From positions 78,791 through 142,790 of the forward strand of contig NZ_BMRG01000009.1 in NCBI RefSeq assembly GCF_014648515.1: a stretch of DNA of 64,000 nucleotides, given 5' to 3'. This stretch comes from Saccharothrix coeruleofusca. GTDB lineage: Bacteria > Actinomycetota > Actinomycetes > Mycobacteriales > Pseudonocardiaceae. Below the pieces are notes generated by a model. It ran no database searches. It saw nothing but the letters and a program-made list of their open reading frames with translations, and was not told where the DNA came from. The translations under genes and the position numbers were made by a program. Below are positions 61,210 through 64,000 of the stretch, piece after piece (within the stretch, counting starts at the first letter, position 1; the number at the start of each line of letters is the position of its first letter).

Positions 61210-61692
61210 TCAGTAGTCGACGCGATCGGTGCGGGACAGCCACGCGGCGAAGGGCGCGGCGTCGTCATCGGTGGTGATCCGCTCCACCGCCAGGTTCCAC
61301 GTCTCGCGCGGCCTGCCGAACAAGTCGTGGAACTCCCGGTCGTCGAAGCCCGCCGCGGCGGCGTCGTGCCGGTCCGCGGCGTAGACGATCCGGTCCACCC
61401 GCGCCCACAGCGCCGCCGCCAGGCACAGCGGGCACGGCTCGCAGGAGGACACCAGGACGCAGCCGGTCAGCCGGAACCGGCCCAGCGCCCGGCAGGCCGC
61501 GCGGATGGCCACCACCTCGGCGTGCGCGGTCGGGTCCAGCGTCGCGGTGACGCGGTTGGTGCCCTCGCCGACGACCTCGCCGTCGCGGACCACGACCGCG
61601 CCGAAGGGGCCGCCGCCTTCGGTCACGCTGCGGGTGGCCAGCTCGATGGCCGTGCGCAGCCAGGAGTGCTCGGCGGTGGTGGACGTGGTCAA
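61210..61692 (-). CDS. Nucleoside deaminase (guanine-deaminase-like)
   Basis: The 160-residue zinc enzyme has the deaminase motifs PTAHAEVVAIRAAC (zinc His and catalytic Glu) and SSCEPCPLCLAAALWA (zinc Cys pair). The sequence FDDREFHDLFGRP downstream resembles GuaD-type guanine deaminases. Next to a xanthine-dehydrogenase subunit it would convert guanine to xanthine for oxidation to urate. The TTG start at 61692 has GGAG eight bases upstream. Confidence 0.85.
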   Translation of the reverse strand: MTTSTTAEHSWLRTAIELATRSVTEGGGPFGAVVVRDGEVVGEGTNRVTATLDPTAHAEVVAIRAACRALGRFRLTGCVLVSSCEPCPLCLAAALWARVDRIVYAADRHDAAAAGFDDREFHDLFGRPRETWNLAVERITTDDDAAPFAAWLSRTDRVDY

Positions 61693-61708
61693 GGGCGCGC
61701 TCCGGGGG

Positions 61709-63946
61709 TCAGGTGCCGGTGATGTGCTCGGGGCGGACCGGCACGCGGGTCAGGGCGAGACCGGTGGCGGCCCGGATCGCCGCCACGATGGCCGGGGTGG
61801 AGGATATGGTGGGCGGCTCGCCGACGCCGCGCACGCCGTAGGGCGCGTTCGGGTCGGCCAGTTCCAGCACGTCGACACCCATCGGCGGCATGTCCAGCGT
61901 AGTGGGGATCAGGTAGTCGGTGAACGACGGGTTGCGCACCCGGCCGCCGGAGGTGCGGATCTCCTCCATCACCGCCAGGCCCAGGCCCTGCGCGGAACCG
62001 CCCTGGATCTGCCCGACCACCGCCTGCGGGTTCAGCGCGCGGCCGACGTCCTGCGCGCAGTCCAGCCGGACCACCTTGACCAGGCCCAGTTCGGTGTCCA
62101 CATCCACCACCGCGCGGTGGGCGGCGAAGCCGTACTGCACGTGCGCGTTCCCCTGGCCGGTCACCGGGGCGATCGGCTCGGTCCGGCGGTGGCGGTACTC
62201 GGCGGTCCGGTCGACCACCCGGTCGCCCAGCAGCTCCGCCAGGTCGACCTCGGACAGGTCCTCGGTGCCCGCCATGGCGGCCAGTTCGGCGCGGACCGCG
62301 GCGCACGCGGCTTTGACCGCGCCACCGGTGACGTAGGTCTGGCGCGAGGCCGAGGTCGATCCGCCGTCGCCGATGGTGGTGTCCATGGGCAGGATCGCCA
62401 CCCGGCGCACGCCCAGTTCGGTCCGCACGATCTGCTGCACGACCGTGACCAGGCCCTGGCCCACCTCGCACGCCGCGGTGTGCGCCTGCGCCACCGGCTC
62501 GCCGTTGACGACCTGCAGGCGCACCCGTGCCGTGGAGTAGTCGTCGTAGCCCTCGGAGAAGCAGATGTTCTTGATCCCCACCGCGTAGCCCACACCGCGC
62601 ACCACGCCCTCGCCATGCGTGGTGTTGGCGACGCCGCCGGGCATGTCCCGCAGGTCCAGCGCGCCGCTCGGCGGCGGCAGCGGCTTGTCGCGGACCAGTT
62701 CCAGCAGTCGCGCCACGGGCGCGGCCGAGTCGACGAGCTGGCCGGTCGGCATCACCGAACCCTCCGCCATGGCGTTGCGCAGGCGCAGCTCCACCGGGTG
62801 CAGGCCCAGCTCGGCGGCCAGTCTGTCCATTTGGGACTCGTAGGCGAAAGCCGCCTGCACCGCGCCGAACCCGCGCATCGCGCCGCAGGGCGGGTTGTTG
62901 GTGTAGAGGCCCCAGGCGTCCACGGTCACGTTGTCGACCTCGTACGGGCCGATGCCCAGTGTCGCGGCGTTTGCCACGACGGCTCCGGTGCTGGAGGCGT
63001 ACGCGCCGCCGTCGAGGTAGATCTTCGCCTTGACGTACGACAGCTTCCCGGTGCGGTCCGCGCCGTGCTCGTAGTGCAGCACCGCCGGGTGGCGGTGCAC
63101 GTGCCCGTAGAACGACTCCTCGCGGTTGTAGACCATCTTCACCGGCCTGCCGGTGCGCAGCGCCAGCAGACAGGCGTGGACCTGCATGGACAGGTCTTCG
63201 CGCCCGCCGAACGCGCCGCCCACCCCGGACAGCGTCAGCCGCACCTTGTCCTCGGGCATCCCCAGCGCGCGGGCGACCTGCTCCCGGTCCACGTGCAGCC
63301 ACTGGGTGGCGACGTAGAGGTCCACCCCGCCGTCCTCGGCGGGCACCGCCAGCCCGGACTCCGGCCCCAGGAAAGCCTGGTCCTGCATGCCGACCTCGTA
63401 GCGGCCGGTGACCACCACCGCCGCGGTGGCCGCCTGGTCGCCGCGGCGGACCGGCACGTGCCGCAGCAGGTTCCCGCCGGGGTGCAGCGGGGCCGCCCCG
63501 GCCGCGGTCTCCACGTCCACCACGGGTTCGAGCACCTCGTAGGCGACCTTGACGCGCCGCATCGCCCGACGCGCGGTCTCGGGGTGGTCAGCGGCCACCA
63601 GCGCCACCGGTTCTCCCTGGTAGCGCACGACCCCCTCGGCCAGCACCGGCTGGTCCTTGCGCTCCAGGCCGTAGCGGTTGAGCCCCGGCACGTCCTCGTG
63701 CGTGAGCACCGCCCGCACGCCCGGCACCCGGATCGCCTCGGTGAGGTCGACGGAGACGATCCTCGCGTGCGGGTGCGGGCTGCGCAGCGTCGCGCCCCAG
63801 ACCATGTCCTCGTGCCACAGGTCCGAGGCGTAGGCGAACTCGCCGCGCACCTTGAGGTTGCCGTCGGGGCGCCGGGGGCTGGTGCCGATGCCCCCGGTCA
63901 CCTCGGAGGTCAGCGCGGAGGTCAGGGCGGTCCGGATCGGGCTCAC
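61709..63946 (-). CDS. Xanthine-dehydrogenase-type molybdopterin subunit
   Basis: The 745-residue protein is the large molybdenum-cofactor subunit of the xanthine oxidase family: GKFAYASDL-like N-terminus (VRGEFAYASDLWHEDMVWG), SGVGGAFGGRED, NPPCGAMRGFGAVQAAFAYE, GQGLVTVVQQI and the C-terminal GVRGVGEPPTI with the active-site glutamate. It oxidises purines with the 2Fe-2S and FAD subunits. Its GTG overlaps the preceding gene's stop and has GAGGGGGG upstream. With the guanine deaminase it forms a purine-degradation operon. Confidence 0.92.
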   Translation of the reverse strand: MSPIRTALTSALTSEVTGGIGTSPRRPDGNLKVRGEFAYASDLWHEDMVWGATLRSPHPHARIVSVDLTEAIRVPGVRAVLTHEDVPGLNRYGLERKDQPVLAEGVVRYQGEPVALVAADHPETARRAMRRVKVAYEVLEPVVDVETAAGAAPLHPGGNLLRHVPVRRGDQAATAAVVVTGRYEVGMQDQAFLGPESGLAVPAEDGGVDLYVATQWLHVDREQVARALGMPEDKVRLTLSGVGGAFGGREDLSMQVHACLLALRTGRPVKMVYNREESFYGHVHRHPAVLHYEHGADRTGKLSYVKAKIYLDGGAYASSTGAVVANAATLGIGPYEVDNVTVDAWGLYTNNPPCGAMRGFGAVQAAFAYESQMDRLAAELGLHPVELRLRNAMAEGSVMPTGQLVDSAAPVARLLELVRDKPLPPPSGALDLRDMPGGVANTTHGEGVVRGVGYAVGIKNICFSEGYDDYSTARVRLQVVNGEPVAQAHTAACEVGQGLVTVVQQIVRTELGVRRVAILPMDTTIGDGGSTSASRQTYVTGGAVKAACAAVRAELAAMAGTEDLSEVDLAELLGDRVVDRTAEYRHRRTEPIAPVTGQGNAHVQYGFAAHRAVVDVDTELGLVKVVRLDCAQDVGRALNPQAVVGQIQGGSAQGLGLAVMEEIRTSGGRVRNPSFTDYLIPTTLDMPPMGVDVLELADPNAPYGVRGVGEPPTISSTPAIVAAIRAATGLALTRVPVRPEHITGT

Positions 63947-64000
63947 GTGATCCCCCCTCGTCGTTCGGCGGTGGCCTTCAGGCGGGCGGCGGCGGTGCGC
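63943..64000 (-). CDS. C-terminal end of the upstream purine-oxidase operon gene (partial)
   Basis: The last 18 codons (ending LKATAERRGGIT) of a minus-strand gene enter the window; its TGA overlaps the GTG of the molybdenum subunit. By position it is probably the FAD or 2Fe-2S subunit of the same dehydrogenase, but the fragment is too short to recognise. Confidence 0.55.
   Translation of the reverse strand, partial: RTAAARLKATAERRGGIT

Overview
The window is very GC-rich, uses many GTG and TTG starts, has GTGA/ATGA stop-start overlaps throughout, and carries SARP/AfsR, STAND and type II polyketide genes. This points to a filamentous actinomycete, most likely a Pseudonocardiaceae-type organism (Actinosynnema, Saccharothrix or Lentzea like). 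That placement is inferred from gene style, not from a search.

Left arm (1-11,980): part of a type II (aromatic) polyketide gene cluster. On the minus strand an operon reads cupin, KS-alpha, KS-beta (chain length factor), a PEP-synthase/rifampin-phosphotransferase-like protein and an O-methyltransferase. On the plus strand a divergent operon reads DUF1772 (anthrone-oxygenase-like) membrane protein, biotin carboxylase, methyltransferase, TcmI-type cyclase, ketoreductase and ABM monooxygenase. The end of a biotin carboxyl carrier protein lies at the left edge. No ACP is present, so the cluster continues to the left. A 2OG-Fe dioxygenase gene, convergent with the cluster, closes this arm.

Middle (12,500-33,220): a STAND ATPase with a kinase-like phosphotransferase; a LuxR regulator; two tandem HTH/NB-ARC paralogues, the first lacking its C-terminal repeats; a DJ-1 protein with a FecBCD-type uptake operon; an epoxide hydrolase/cupin/HxlR operon; a second HxlR system whose operator recurs upstream of an SDR gene; and a membrane protein joining an NTPase-like domain to an extracytoplasmic substrate-binding domain. 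Next (33,270-53,874) come a flavin monooxygenase/TetR pair with twin perfect operators, an AfsR-type SARP, an esterase and methyltransferase, a Mn/Zn-type ABC transporter, an ATP-grasp protein, a GAF/PP2C phosphatase, a TetR/cyclase pair, a CotH-VTC-DUF4956 operon, an SGNH lipase and a DinB-like protein.

The most striking locus is 54,014-54,613. A 34-codon ORF with a good ribosome binding site contains nine consecutive Cys/Leu/Trp codons (TGC, CTC, CTG, TGG only). It is followed by an intrinsic terminator with an alternative pairing partner inside the ORF, and then by four tRNA genes whose anticodons (CCA, GAG, CAG, GCA) read exactly those four codons. The tRNAs are structurally odd: Trp and Cys have D-arms with a three-base loop, and the Leu-anticodon tRNAs lack a long variable arm. 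Only 17 bases separate the terminator from the first tRNA, so the array looks transcribed by read-through. I propose a ribosome-mediated attenuator that switches on a reserve tRNA set when those codons become slow to read.

Right arm (54,708-64,000): a SnoaL-domain protein, a glyoxalase-fold protein, an unknown protein and a membrane protein behind a 38-bp palindrome; an LVIVD-repeat/DUF305 pair; DUF3558-like and other envelope proteins with gene remnants; a nucleoside deaminase; and a xanthine-dehydrogenase-type molybdenum subunit.
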